DNA of 64,000 nt from Lithodes maja (taxonomy: Eukaryota > Arthropoda > Malacostraca > Decapoda > Lithodidae): the NCBI GenBank assembly GCA_037953745.1, contig JBAKBP010010442.1, positions 1 through 64,000 on the forward strand. Direction: 5' to 3'. Under the pieces are notes generated by a model. The model saw nothing but the letters and a program-made list of their open reading frames with translations, ran no database searches and was not told the origin of the DNA. This document shows positions 9,739 through 19,260 of this stretch, piece after piece. Numbering within the stretch: the first letter of the stretch is position 1; every line of letters starts with the position of its first letter. A program made the translations under genes and the position numbers.

Positions 9739-10141
9739 TATTCCTTCAGACGTAGATTGAAGGAGCACCTGAACCGAACAGCTGCGAGAAGGGAGCACCA
9801 AACTTATGTCTACTACTAAATACGACATAACAGATGGACAAAACAAACTAAAATGATTACTTAAATATGTTGACCAATCCAACTATAGAATGTAAGGTAT
9901 CTTAATATAAACCCCTAGAAATACTTTCTCTAAAGTATCTACTAATCATTACATTTTGTATTCTCCCCCTTTTCCCCAGCTAACTTAATCCCACAAGGAC
10001 CCCAATGGAAATACGCCTAACGGCCGTATTGGGCTACCCTTATTTGGAATTATGCAAAGCTGGTACATGTCATAATTATTTGTAACATTATTATGTGGTA
10101 CCAACATTGTAAAATGCTAACGGAATAAATATTATTGTAAC
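9739..10141 (+). pseudogene. 3' end and 3' UTR of a different LINE
   Basis: Short in-frame tail SFRRRLKEHLNRTAARREHQ ending in YVYY and a stop at 9817, of the kind found at LINE ORF2 C-termini. About 320 bp of UTR-like sequence follows, with AATAAA near 10130. The final 65 bp (ATGTGGTACCAACATTG to ATTGTAACAC) is repeated at 10208-10273, each copy followed by (CA)n. Heavily 5'-truncated. Confidence 0.6.
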
Positions 10142-10360
10142 ACACACAACACACACACACACTCACACATACACAGCCAGCCACCTCAGCCACACGTTTA
10201 TTGGATTACAGCTACGTATTATGTGGTATCAACATTGTAAAATGCTAACGGAATAAATATTATTGTAACACACACAGCCACACACACACACACAGACAAC
10301 ACACACACACACACACACACAGACACAGCCAGCCACCTCAGCCACTCCCTCCCCCCAGCC
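10142..10360. repeat. (CA)n and CAGCCAGCCACCTCAGCCAC repeats with a duplicated LINE tail
   Basis: Microsatellite DNA with a second copy of the 65-bp LINE tail at 10208-10273. Confidence 0.75.
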
Positions 10361-10399
10361 TGACCACCGCTATATTTTATGCAACCTTGTTATGAAGCG

Positions 10400-10528
10400 T
10401 TTGTGAATCCCCAAGGAGGGAGTCTAGGGGGTGGTTTTTACAGGTTGATGGAGGTCTAGGGAGGAAATAAATAAATAATAAAAAACAAAAGATAAAACAA
10501 TAAGCAAATAAATAAGGCCCTCCCCTTA
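10400..10528 (-). repeat. Fragment of an AGACCTCCATCAA-family TTAA element
   Basis: In reverse orientation: GATGGAGGTCTAGGGAGG, AT-rich body, then CCCTCCCCTTA. Only one end of the element is present. Confidence 0.55.
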
Positions 10529-10845
10529 TGAGATAATGGAGAGAGTAGAAATTAACGAAAGAGGTAGAACGCGACTCTTGGCCATGACTGTACATTTACC
10601 TACGTACCCAGTTGTTACTTGACTACCATTAAGTAGGCAATTTATATCCATTTGTTTGGAGAAATGTGGAAACATTTAAAATATACATTAAAAATAGAAG
10701 AAAATAATAGTTTCAAGTTATATATGTTGCTTGCCAATACATACTCACAATTAGCTAAAATTGCATAAATTAATGGAGCTCTACCTAAGTTATCAGTCGG
10801 ATATGTGGGGGGCACTTCGACACCGTTTTCTTTGCTGGTCAACTT
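10529..10845. other. Sequence without recognised gene
   Basis: AT-rich; the short frames here show no domain or motif. Confidence 0.4.
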
Positions 10846-10975
10846 AAGGGGGGTGACCTGCTTTTTTCTTTTCTCGGTTGTATCTATTCAGTCCCATTCA
10901 GTCTACTGTTTTAAGACATTTATCCCCATCCAGGTGTCTATATTTTCCTAACCTACTTAAATGTATTCCAAGCAA
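10846..10975. repeat. Fragment of a TTAA element related to 53362-53722
   Basis: Starts TTAAGGGGGGTGACC and shares ACTGTTTTAAGACATTTATC and CCCCATCCAGGTGTC with the element at 53.4 kb. The right half is missing. Confidence 0.55.
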
Positions 10976-11379
10976 TTTTCATATATCTCGTCCTGTCTGG
11001 GTTTTCTTGGTTGTGAGCCAAACCGCGCTACCAAAGTACAGTAGTTGTTAGTTACAAAGGAAGGATGTGAGTGGTAGAACTGGGTTGCATAAATTAGACT
11101 GGCAGCCAGACCAGCCTGTCAGTATTGTCAATTTAGCTGTTTCTCAGTAGATCTAGAGATAATTACTGCGATCTAGCGACAACTTATGACCTCAGACGAC
11201 ATATTCTAGCGATATTCGTGAGATTTGAGCCATTGTCAACTTTGTCAAGCGATAATATAGAGCTTGTACCAGTTCTTATAGCGATATATTACGATCTAGC
11301 AATACCCTAGCAACTTTTGAGCACTAACCGAGCGGTATTATGTTCCTATTGATTTGGTAACCCTGAACAATCTTCACTC
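10976..11379. other. Sequence without recognised gene
   Basis: Unique-looking sequence upstream of the possible promoter. GCGATCTAG-like words recur (11160-11300) but form no clear array. Confidence 0.4.
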
Positions 11380-11517
11380 ACGACACTCAGTCGCTCCACG
11401 TGCTTCGGACGGTGAGGAAGTACAGGATTGTCGTTCCGCCGTATATCCATTTTCCCTCGCTTCCCTCGTTCGTAGTGTATGTTAAATTAACCCGCAAGCC
11501 GTACCGGATATCGCGAG

Positions 11518-11525
11518 TATAAAAG
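11518..11525 (+). promoter_or_regulatory. Candidate TATA box
   Basis: TATAAAAG preceded by GC-rich sequence and followed, about 450 bp on, by a strong splice donor. It would place transcription start near 11550. The sequence alone does not prove transcription. Confidence 0.4.
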
Positions 11526-11549
11526 AACCGAATCCACGCGAAGGAACCC

Positions 11550-11979
11550 GTCGGAGAAGCGATATTAGCCCCCTCGAAGAACAGAAATCGCAGAAGCCTT
11601 GTTCCTACCCTACTCCCTGTGAAACCCTAGCCTAGCAGAGCGAGCGAGAGCGAGAGCGAGAGAGACAGAGACAGACGACTACCACAACTACCACCTCTCT
11701 CTACCACAACCACCACCACCACAACTACCACAATCACCCACGGTACAACCCTGGAGGGGCCGTACCAAATCGCTCGAAAGCTGGCGCCGCTATTTTCACG
11801 ATTCCTCAACAATATGGACGTTTTTCCTGTGATTCTCTAGCAGCAGGAGGAAGGCAGGCAGGCAGGCTAGGAGGAGGGTCGGAGGCATAGGAGGGTAGGG
11901 AGAGAGCTAGAGAGGGGTCGGGCGGACTAAGTCAACGCTACCAACCAACCTACCACCACCGCTACCACAATCATATCTG
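11550..11979 (+). other. Possible 5' noncoding first exon ending in a splice donor
   Basis: Runs from about 30 bp after the TATA box to CTG|GTGAGT at 11979/11980, an excellent donor match. It contains a GAGCGA/GAGA stretch, CCACCACCA repeats, and only a very short ATG frame at 11813 (stop after eight codons), as expected for a 5' leader. I cannot find the next exon. Confidence 0.35.
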
Positions 11980-12369
11980 GTGAGTACCTTATATAAATTT
12001 TAGTCTTTGATAATTATTTAGGTAAAGTTCACCGCCTTTTTATATGTTATTAGGGATAATGCAGGTTGATGGAATCCTTATACTGTCTACTGTATCTATC
12101 TATCTATTGCCGGACGCCGTGATCCCCGAAGGGGTGACCACGAACGAAACGCCCCCATGCACCTCTGTCCCCAGTCAGTCGACGCCCCTCCTCCCACCCA
12201 GCACCGCTTTCACTCTTATACTTCTTAACTCCATCCTTCCACCTCTGTCGGTGAGTCGGTTTATCCTACTCTCCCTCTCTGTAGAGTCTGTCCTTCCACC
12301 TCTCTCTCGTAGACCCTCTTAGTCATTCTAGCCTATCGCTTCCCATACGTTCCATATGGTGACCGGTCA
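11980..12369. other. Sequence without recognised gene (possible intron)
   Basis: Follows the candidate splice donor. It includes a GC-rich patch at 12105-12200 and a pyrimidine-rich tract at 12220-12320. No supported exon. Confidence 0.35.
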
Positions 12370-12371
12370 AT

Positions 12372-12540
12372 TCAACCAGTAGACCATTTCAACCAGTAGC
12401 TCTCAACCAGTACCAAATCAACTAATACAGTTAGATTAGGTTAGGTTAGGTTAGTACTATATTTTGGCACTGGTTTGGTTGGTCTGGGTTAATTTGGCAC
12501 TGGTTGAGAGCTACTGGTTGAAATGGTCTACTGGTTGAGA
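12372..12540. repeat. Palindrome with a TTAGG-repeat loop
   Basis: The left arm (CAACCAGTAGACCATTTCAA and on to ACCAAAT) is the near-perfect inverse of the right arm (ATTTGGCACTGGTTGAGAGC and on). The loop holds GATTAGGTTAGGTTAGGTTAG. CAACCAGTA recurs three times within the arm. It is probably a foldback element. Confidence 0.7.
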
Positions 12541-13250
12541 TGACATGGAACCGTTCCATATGGATCCCAGTCACCCACATTGGAATTATAACTAAAACCA
12601 TTAAAATACTCATTTATCAAAATCTGGAGGAAAACTCATGAAAAATATGGGTGCGAGCCTTTGCCCTATACGGTTACTACGGGTAGGCCTACCCATTATT
12701 GGCTGAGTTAGTGAGTTGGCACTGAGTTGCCCTGTCCCCATTCTACTGTAGATCAGTAGAGAGATTAACTATGTGGCTGTCACATTGCTATAGGCTGTAC
12801 CTTATCAATACCAGTCTCATTATCTCTTTGTATCAGGGGCTGTCAGTTTTTAAGACCCATTACGTTCTATACGTTATTGCATTCGTGCAAGGAATACATG
12901 AATACTAACATGAAATAGCATTGTTTGGGTTATTTTATCCCATTGAAAGACATAATTTGAACTATCCATTTTGTTATTTTTATATAGGGCCTATACAATA
13001 ATACAAGAAAACTAACATGAAATAGCGTTGTTTAGGTAATTTCATCCCTTCAAAAGACATAATTTGAACTAGCCTATAGCCTAAACTACTTTTATCTTTA
13101 CTTATACAATAGCCTAATAAAGACTAAAATAAATTGACACCCATTTCGTGTCATAATTTCATCAGCTATTTTAACCCTTTTTGTACCGGCCATGAACTTA
13201 TAAAAGGGACTGTACCTTATATTATTATCCCGTCCCGGTATTTTTGTTTA
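12541..13250. other. Sequence without recognised gene
   Basis: AT-rich. AACATGAAATAGC(A/G)TTGTTT occurs twice (12908 and 13014), so an old local duplication is likely. A lone TTAACCCTTTTTGTACCGG at 13171 resembles a family D element end without a partner. Confidence 0.4.
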
Positions 13251-13254
13251 TCAG

Positions 13255-13615
13255 TCTATTTATAAATACGGTCACGTTCTAGACCTTATCACTTAGCTGT
13301 TCAGTAGGTTACCATATAATAAATACTTATTATTTTCTATTATTGAATTTTGTTTATAAATACCGTCACGTTCTAGACCTTATCACTTAGCTGTTCAGTA
13401 GGTTACCATATAATAAATACTTATTATTTACTATTATTGAATTTTGTTTATAAATACCGTCACGTTCTAGTCCTTATCACTTAGCTGTTCAGTAGGTTAC
13501 CATATAATAAATACTTATTATTTACTATTATTGAATTTTGTTTATAAATACCGTCACGTTCTAGACCTAGCACTTAGCTGTTCAGTAGGTTACCATATAA
13601 TAAATACTTATTATT
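13255..13615. repeat. 94-bp tandem repeat, about four units
   Basis: Unit TTTATAAATACCGTCACGTTCTAGACC through CAGTAGGTTACC and AATAAATACTTATTATT repeats four times with few changes, CACGTTCTAG recurring at about 94-95 bp spacing. No coding. Confidence 0.9.
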
Positions 13616-13716
13616 TTTTTATTAGGCTATTGCATTTGTTTTGTTAGTTACCAGTGGCCTAGCTTATAACTAATAAAATATATGTCTTTATTATTTTATA
13701 ATTTGTTATTTATATA

Positions 13717-13719
<3 letters not shown>

Positions 13720-13805
<86 letters not shown>

Positions 13806-13835
13806 TACACCGGTATATATATATATATATGGTAA
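13720..13835. repeat. (TA)n microsatellite
   Basis: Long AT dinucleotide runs with one CACCGG interruption. Confidence 0.95.
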
Positions 13836-13907
13836 TTTTATTTATTTACTTATTTTTTGGTGTATCTTTTATTTATTTACATATATATTTATTTACTTTT
13901 TTGTTGT

Positions 13908-13942
13908 TTGTGTGTGTGTGTGTGTGTGGAGGGGGGGGGGGG
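13908..13942. repeat. (GT)n followed by (G)n
   Basis: About nine GT dinucleotides, then a G run. Confidence 0.9.
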
Positions 13943-13964
13943 TTGTCTGTTACCGCTATTATAA

Positions 13965-14400
13965 TTAAGTCCTGACCACCTTCTTTGGAACGTAAGGTCA
14001 GTCACTCTCTCGTACACCTAGAATGTAACCCCTTCTGTGTCAGTGATGTCTATTTAACTTTATTCAGGCCACCATAATAGGCCTACCATTAGACGATTTT
14101 ATTCAGACTTTTTACTACCACAGCCCCTTCTTAAACTGCACACAATGGTCTAAATATACCTATAATAAAGTTAAAAAGACGTCGCCGGTACAGAAGAGGT
14201 TTAGTCTTGATCACCTTGTTTGGATCGTAAGGTCTGTGTATCTATGTATATCTATATATATCTATATATTTTTATCTATCTCTCTCTCTCTCGTACCCCT
14301 TGAATTAAGTCTTGACCACCTTGTTTGGATCGTAAGGTTTGTGTATCTGTGTACCGTATATCTCTCTCTTGTACCCTCTTCCCACTCCCACACCCACCCA
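13965..14400. repeat. Repeated motif GACCACCTTGTTTGGATCG, three copies
   Basis: AGTC(C/T)TGACCACCTT(C/G)TTTGGA-CGTAAGGT occurs at 13967, 14209 and 14306, each followed by CTCTCTCGTAC-like sequence. A family D element (14027-14203) separates the first two. Confidence 0.65.
14027..14203. repeat. Short element of family D
   Basis: Left GTAACCCCTTCTGTGTCAGT and right GTCGCCGGTACAGAAGAGGT are degenerate inverted ends of the family D type, with GACGATTTTATTCAG inside. The TTAA itself is mutated at both ends. Confidence 0.5.
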
Positions 14401-14946
14401 GGGTGTCAAAGCAAATAACTCTGAGCTAAGTAGCACTATTTTCCTGAATCCAGTAGCATTAATGCGCGGACGAATGGCGAGCGCCTAGGCTAAATATGCA
14501 GATTTCAATTCTATCGAAGAATAAGTCTAGATGAGATGGTGGCCATTTAGACAATTGGCTGCCATGATGGCGCCATCTTGCCGGCTGTGGAACCAAAATG
14601 GCAATAATACCGTACTTTGTAACTGTCAGTCAGGCGTAATTATATTTTGTGTAGGCCTATTTTGTGTTAATACTATTCAGTCTTTTCAGATAATCTTATT
14701 ATCTGAGAAATTGATTAGCCTATCGATTAATCAACCGTCAATTCAACGAACGGATATATTCTGTTATGGGTAGCATTAATTGTAAAGCGAAGTTGAGTAG
14801 CATTACGATAATCGGCCTCGTTTTACACCCTGCCTAGACCTTGGCTAGCCTATATATATAGAAGTTAGAAAATGCAATATTATTTAGCCTAATGCTTTGA
14901 GGCATTTTGATAGGATTAGGGTAGCCTAGGCCTAGCCTAATAAAAT
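14401..14946. other. Sequence without recognised gene
   Basis: No supported ORF, and many GGCCTA-type words toward the right. An 80-codon frame at 14531 has no recognisable domain. Confidence 0.4.
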
Positions 14947-15779
14947 TACCGTCATTCGGGGTGACTTCGGACCTATTTGACCTCATTTTAAGCCTAACTC
15001 AATAGGTAAAGCCTTAATAATGCAATCTTTTGCATCTATGTATAGCTTAGAAACGTAGAATAATCTTGTGTACAGTGGAAAAATTATAGGCCTTTGGCTT
15101 AATTATAACTAATATTTATAATGGTGTCCGAAGTCATCATCGATATGAGGTGACTTCGGACTGGGGTAAGGTGACTTCGGACATTAATGGTTTTCCCCTT
15201 TAAATCTGAGTGTGTGTATTGAACGACGGCTTCGGACAATGCAGAGGCGACTTCGGACACAAGACGGAGTTTTAAAAAAAAAAATACAAACTGAAATGCT
15301 TAAATTTGTAGCCCTTAGAGTAGCATATACATTAGATTCCAAGTTTCTGTGCATTTTAGCACCTTCATATAAATTGTTATGTATTCTCAATAACAAAGCA
15401 ATTATATTATTATCAGTAATGCATTCAGGTACACCGTATGTATAGGCACTTTTCTAATACCAAAAAAAATACAATTAATTCATTCAAATTACACATAATG
15501 ACTCCTTGAAAACGTATTTCACACTTGTGACCAAACTTCTAAAAAAATAATACTGATATCATTAAAGCTTAGCAATAATATCTTAATGACTGCATATTAA
15601 AGGAATACTAATGGCACACAGCCGACTAGATGCCATCTTGGCTAATTAATGGCCCGAAATACTAATTAACCCTTTCAGGGTATATACCTTAAACTAATCA
15701 TAATATGAAATAAAAAGGACCTTACAAAAAATATAACTTTGTATCACATTATTGCCTCTTTCCTTATTCATCCCCCCTC

Positions 15780-16110
15780 TCTCACTTGGCCCCGCCCTCT
15801 ACCACCTCTCGCTCTCGATATCGATCTCTCTCCCACCCTTCTGGCCCCGCCCTCCCCTGGCCCCACCCTTCTCCTGGCCCCACCCTTCTCCTGGCCCCAC
15901 CCTTCTCCTGGCCCCGCCCTCTCCCACCCTCCCCTGGCCCCACCCTCTACCACCTCTCTCTCTCTCTCGCTTTCTCTCCCATCCTTCTCTTGGCCCCACC
16001 CTCTCTCGCTTTCTCTCCCACCCCTCTCTCTCTCACTTTCTCTCCCCCTGCTCGCTCGCTTTCTCTCTCCTCTCTATAGCTCTTCAACCCTCTCTATTTC
16101 TCTCTCTCTC
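15780..16110. repeat. Polypyrimidine low-complexity tract inside the pogo-like element
   Basis: CCCTGGCCCCACCCTTCTC and CTCTCTCTC repeats. Frames through it are Pro/Leu/Ser repeats, not genes. Confidence 0.9.
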
Positions 16111-16112
16111 TA

Positions 16113-16391
16113 TTATTTTGGCCATTTATTTACATCAACACTGAACAGCATTCTGCACTTCTTGTCTAGTATTGGTTCTGGCAGGATTTGTACTATCTCA
16201 CCCTTGTCTATATCACTGTAATCATCAATAACTGGGTTAATGAAGACGTTACTTGTGCCCTTCACATGCTTTAGGAAACGAACATGTATTTCTGGTAGAA
16301 CCTTTACTATGACTGCAATATAATGTCGATGTTTCTTCTTACCATCAAACGGAACTTTAACAATAACCAGCAGATTTACTATGTTTCCCTT
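16113..16391 (-). pseudogene. C-terminal fragment of the pogo-like transposase
   Basis: A 92-codon open frame with VPFDGKKKHRHYIAVIVKVL near the start and NPVIDDYSDI, then QILPEPILDKKCRMLFSV toward the end. It resembles the small domain found after the DDE core in some arthropod pogo-type proteins; that comparison is from memory of such proteins, not a search. It is in another frame from the upstream HTH fragment and directly abuts it, so the DDE region between them has been deleted. Confidence 0.45.
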
Positions 16392-16563
16392 TTATATAGT
16401 CATGTAAGGTGCTCTTACTTAACTTCCACTTTTTAGCAGCCTCACGTACACTCATGTTCTTCTTTTGTATATCATCTTTTGCTTTCTTTAATTTGTCTTG
16501 ACATACATGACTGTTGTATTTCCTTTTCTCGTTGCGTGGCTTTGGTTTATATATCCGTGGCAT
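16357..16563 (-). pseudogene. N-terminal HTH-psq fragment of the pogo-like transposase
   Basis: From ATG 16563: MPRIYKPKPRNEKRKYNSH, then MSVREAAKKWKLSKSTLHDY, the helix-turn-helix of the pipsqueak/CENP-B N-terminal type that recognises the ends of pogo-group elements. It ends after 68 codons without any catalytic domain. Full-length relatives run to several hundred residues. Confidence 0.75.
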
Positions 16564-16694
16564 TTTTACTCCTGTGAATAAAAAGAAATGTAATATGATA
16601 CTCTTACCTAACCTTACACAGCAAACATCCACCAAATCATGTCAACATCTGACACCTTACTCAGTCTTAAGCATCCTTTAATTGGCGTTAATCA

Positions 16695-16830
16695 AACGGG
16701 AGCAAGATGACAGATGATAAGAACATAAGAAAATGGGAGTCTGCAAAAAGCCGATCGGCCCATACAAGGCAGATCCCTGTGATGACATGATTCGACAGAT
16801 GCTCGCTATGTATGGCTAGGTAAGAGTACC
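16695..16830. repeat. Dispersed-repeat-like segment AACATAAGAAAATGGGAG
   Basis: AACATAAGAAAATGGGAGTC through GATCGGCCCATACAAGGCAG looks like a retroelement 3' fragment. It is recognised only by general appearance and lies inside the pogo-like element. Confidence 0.35.
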
Positions 16831-17344
16831 ATACACTTAGGTACTAATTGTTGTTCATATTGGAAGGACCTTGTAACTAATATTAGATGTCCGATGTCAC
16901 CTCATGTCCGAAATCACCCCAAACTATGTCCGAAAACACCCCAATAAATCTGGAAAACAATAAAAGTAAATTGTTAGGGCTATAGGCTGTATATTATGAA
17001 CTTTGGGGAAAGAGTTACTGTGTGTATGGTCTCGCAGATAATTGTAGAACATTCTGGTGTAGGTTAATTGTCTTCCTCACATCCCATTAATTATGCTCAG
17101 TAGAAGTTTGACACACTTACAAAAACATGTGTTTTCTTTGTTACATATTCACAAATATTTACCACAAATTAAATTAATTAATTTAAATTATTAGTTCATC
17201 CTACATATAGTTACAACATTCCTCTTGAATGCTACACATCTATTTTTCAAAACCAAACTCCTCTTCTCTCTATTTTTATTTGTTTTAATTTTTATCCAAA
17301 ATGTCCGAAGTTGTCCACTTGTCCGAAGCCACCCCAGATGACGG

Positions 17345-17629
17345 TACTTATATTAGTAATTAGCCAATAGGCCTAGGCTATATTTAGAAGTTAGAACATG
17401 CAATATTTAGCCTACAAACTGAGGCATTTTGATGGGATTAGTGATTATAGACCTAGGCCTAGGCTATATAGCCTAGCCTATATAGAAGTTAGACTTAGCC
17501 TAGTCCTACATGCTTTGAGGCATTTTGATGGGATTAGGGTAGCCTAATAACATTAGTTTAGGTTAAAAATTAACAGGCTATCAATCAAATCAACAATACC
17601 CTAACTTTATAATCTTAAATTAGGCTAGA
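17345..17629. other. Sequence without recognised gene
   Basis: Contains a short duplicated segment (TTAGCCTA..TGAGGCATTTTGATGGGATTAG near 17407 and 17500; a similar copy lies at 14883). No ORF. Confidence 0.45.
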
Positions 17630-17821
17630 TTATAAAGTTATAAAGCCCTTCTCCAGAGACATCTTCTTAGTAATTACAGGCCCATAGAAAGTTTCTAGGT
17701 GGGGCCTGGGATTGCTTAGGTCCTCGATTTCTGCATGCTCTGCAGCATCACTGTCGGATGATGGTGGTAAACTGCTCCCCATGCTGTTGGCAGCTGCGGT
17801 AGGCAAGATGGTAGACTCCAT
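17630..17821 (-). CDS. Small hypothetical ORF, unrecognised
   Basis: From ATG 17821 it would encode 63 residues: Ala/Ser-rich N-terminus, an acidic stretch (DSDAAEHAEIEDL), then HLETFYGPVITKK. I do not recognise a domain. It lies next to a GC-richer, low-repeat stretch (17.9-18.2 kb) and could be a first coding exon, with a possible GT donor in GGGCCTGTAATT at about 17678, but the frame may equally be chance. Confidence 0.2.
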   Translation of the reverse strand: MESTILPTAAANSMGSSLPPSSDSDAAEHAEIEDLSNPRPHLETFYGPVITKKMSLEKGFITL

Positions 17822-17829
17822 GTTCACTT

Positions 17830-18700
17830 CAATAGGCCGAAAATATAAACAAAGTTGTAGTGCTAGCAGGTTGGAACTCTTGGACTGCTGTGTGTTGTAG
17901 ATGTTAGCTCGACGCTTGCTACTAAGTAAGTGAACAAACGTGAAGAGCGGCAAAGAGCCGATGTATAGGCCTAGATTCCAGAACACAGGTAGTTGGCTTG
18001 GTCACATGACTCTTTTTGGCTGGAGCTGCAGGAGCGGCCCAGGGCTGGCTGGCGGCTGGAATTTTTATTTTGCGGACTCGAGGTTTGCAACATGGAGGTA
18101 CTTTCCAGAGCTTCAAACCCGCAATTAGGCAGCCATTTTGGCGCCAACGCTAATTCGCCAACAAAATGACACTTCCGCCATGGCGGAATTGGCTATTTGC
18201 GGAAGTGTTGGCTAAAGTGCCCAGCTCTGACTAATATAGGCATTGAAAACAGGTTTTTAAATTTGTCTTAGCAGTCCCTGTTTTAGTTTTGTAACTTTTG
18301 TCCAATAAAGATTTCATGTATATTTGTTGTTGCATTCCAAGAACTATTACATACTTAATTTATATCCTTTCATATGATACCGTACATGAGTTACTATAGA
18401 GTACTGGTTAAAATACATACCGGTACCAAGTTTCAAGAATAAACTTTGATTAGAACATTTGTTTGTCTATTATTTTCCCTGGGCCGAGTAAAAAATACCT
18501 GGGTAGGCTATTCCCATCTCGGGTTAAGTACAATCAGTAGGAACGTAGAAACTTACTTTAATTTTCACAACTTTAAAAGACTTAAGATTCTGCGAGGCTA
18601 ATTCCGAAAATATTCAATCAAGTCTCCGTTACCCCCATGAAGTCAGGTTATAGTAATGACAAGACATACCAATAATATATGTTAGTTAGCGGGTGTGTGG
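17830..18700. other. Sequence without recognised gene; small hairpin at 18169-18208
   Basis: Includes ACACTTCCGC and its inverse GCGGAAGTGT 20 bp apart, with GCCATGGCGG between. Otherwise unassigned. Confidence 0.4.
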
Positions 18701-18709
18701 ACTGTGGGG

Positions 18710-19260
18710 ATAGTGGCAGCCCCCACTTTGGACACTAAGACTAAGTAAAGTTAGGTTAGGGTAAGGTAATGCAAATTATCTACTCATAACATGATAAACA
18801 ATTGAACAATAAACTACTGTACTATATTCCTTGAAGAAATAAAAACAAACAATTGTACATAAGGCTGCGGAAAGATTCTTTAGTGATACCCAAGTCATGG
18901 CCGGGATTCCGGGAAATCTATAAGTGCACTGTAGGCGGTAGGCCTCGCTGCTGGCTGTACACTTATTAAATTGTACCGGTAATCTGGCTAAAAAGTTACC
19001 GGTATACAAAATGAGAACATAGAGGCAGGGTGCAGATCCCACTTTGGACACTAAGTTTGGACTTTGGTTAGGGGAAGTTATTGCAAATCTTCCACTCATA
19101 ATATAAACTACAATAAAATAAGATACCAGTAGATAAGATACTACTGTAGCCTATTCTGCCTATAGCCTATACCTTGAAAACAAAAACAAACGGTAAGACT
19201 GCGAAAGTAATCTTCAGTGACAGGTCTACCGCTATAATCCCACGGCATGACGGCAAACTG
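18710..19260. repeat. Diverged tandem duplication, about 310-bp unit
   Basis: CCACTTTGGACACTAAG..GTTAGG..TGCAAAT..CCACTCATAA..TACTGTA..CCTTGAA..AAAAACAAAC..GACTGCG occurs at 18722 and again at 19040 with the same order of landmarks. The copies are clearly diverged. No ORF. Confidence 0.6.

Larger units (their letters stand above)
14949..17344. mobile_element. pogo-like DNA transposon with a deleted catalytic core
   Basis: Terminal inverted repeats: CCGTCATTCGGGGTGACTTC at 14949 and its inverse (GAAGCCACCCCAGATGACGG) ending at 17344, each flanked by TA, the target duplication of the Tc1/mariner-pogo group. Copies of the word GGTGACTTCGGAC lie near both ends (around 14959, 15149, 15169, 15246 on the left; inverted near 16888, 16905, 16922, 17303, 17320 on the right). 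The body keeps an N-terminal DNA-binding fragment and a C-terminal fragment of the transposase on the minus strand, with no catalytic domain. At 2.4 kb it is best read as a deletion derivative moved by another copy's transposase. Confidence 0.75.

Noticed and set aside
15739..16221. 160-codon Pro/Leu/Ser frame and several shadows
   Set aside because: Lies in a polypyrimidine tract; open in most frames because stop codons are rare in C/T repeats.
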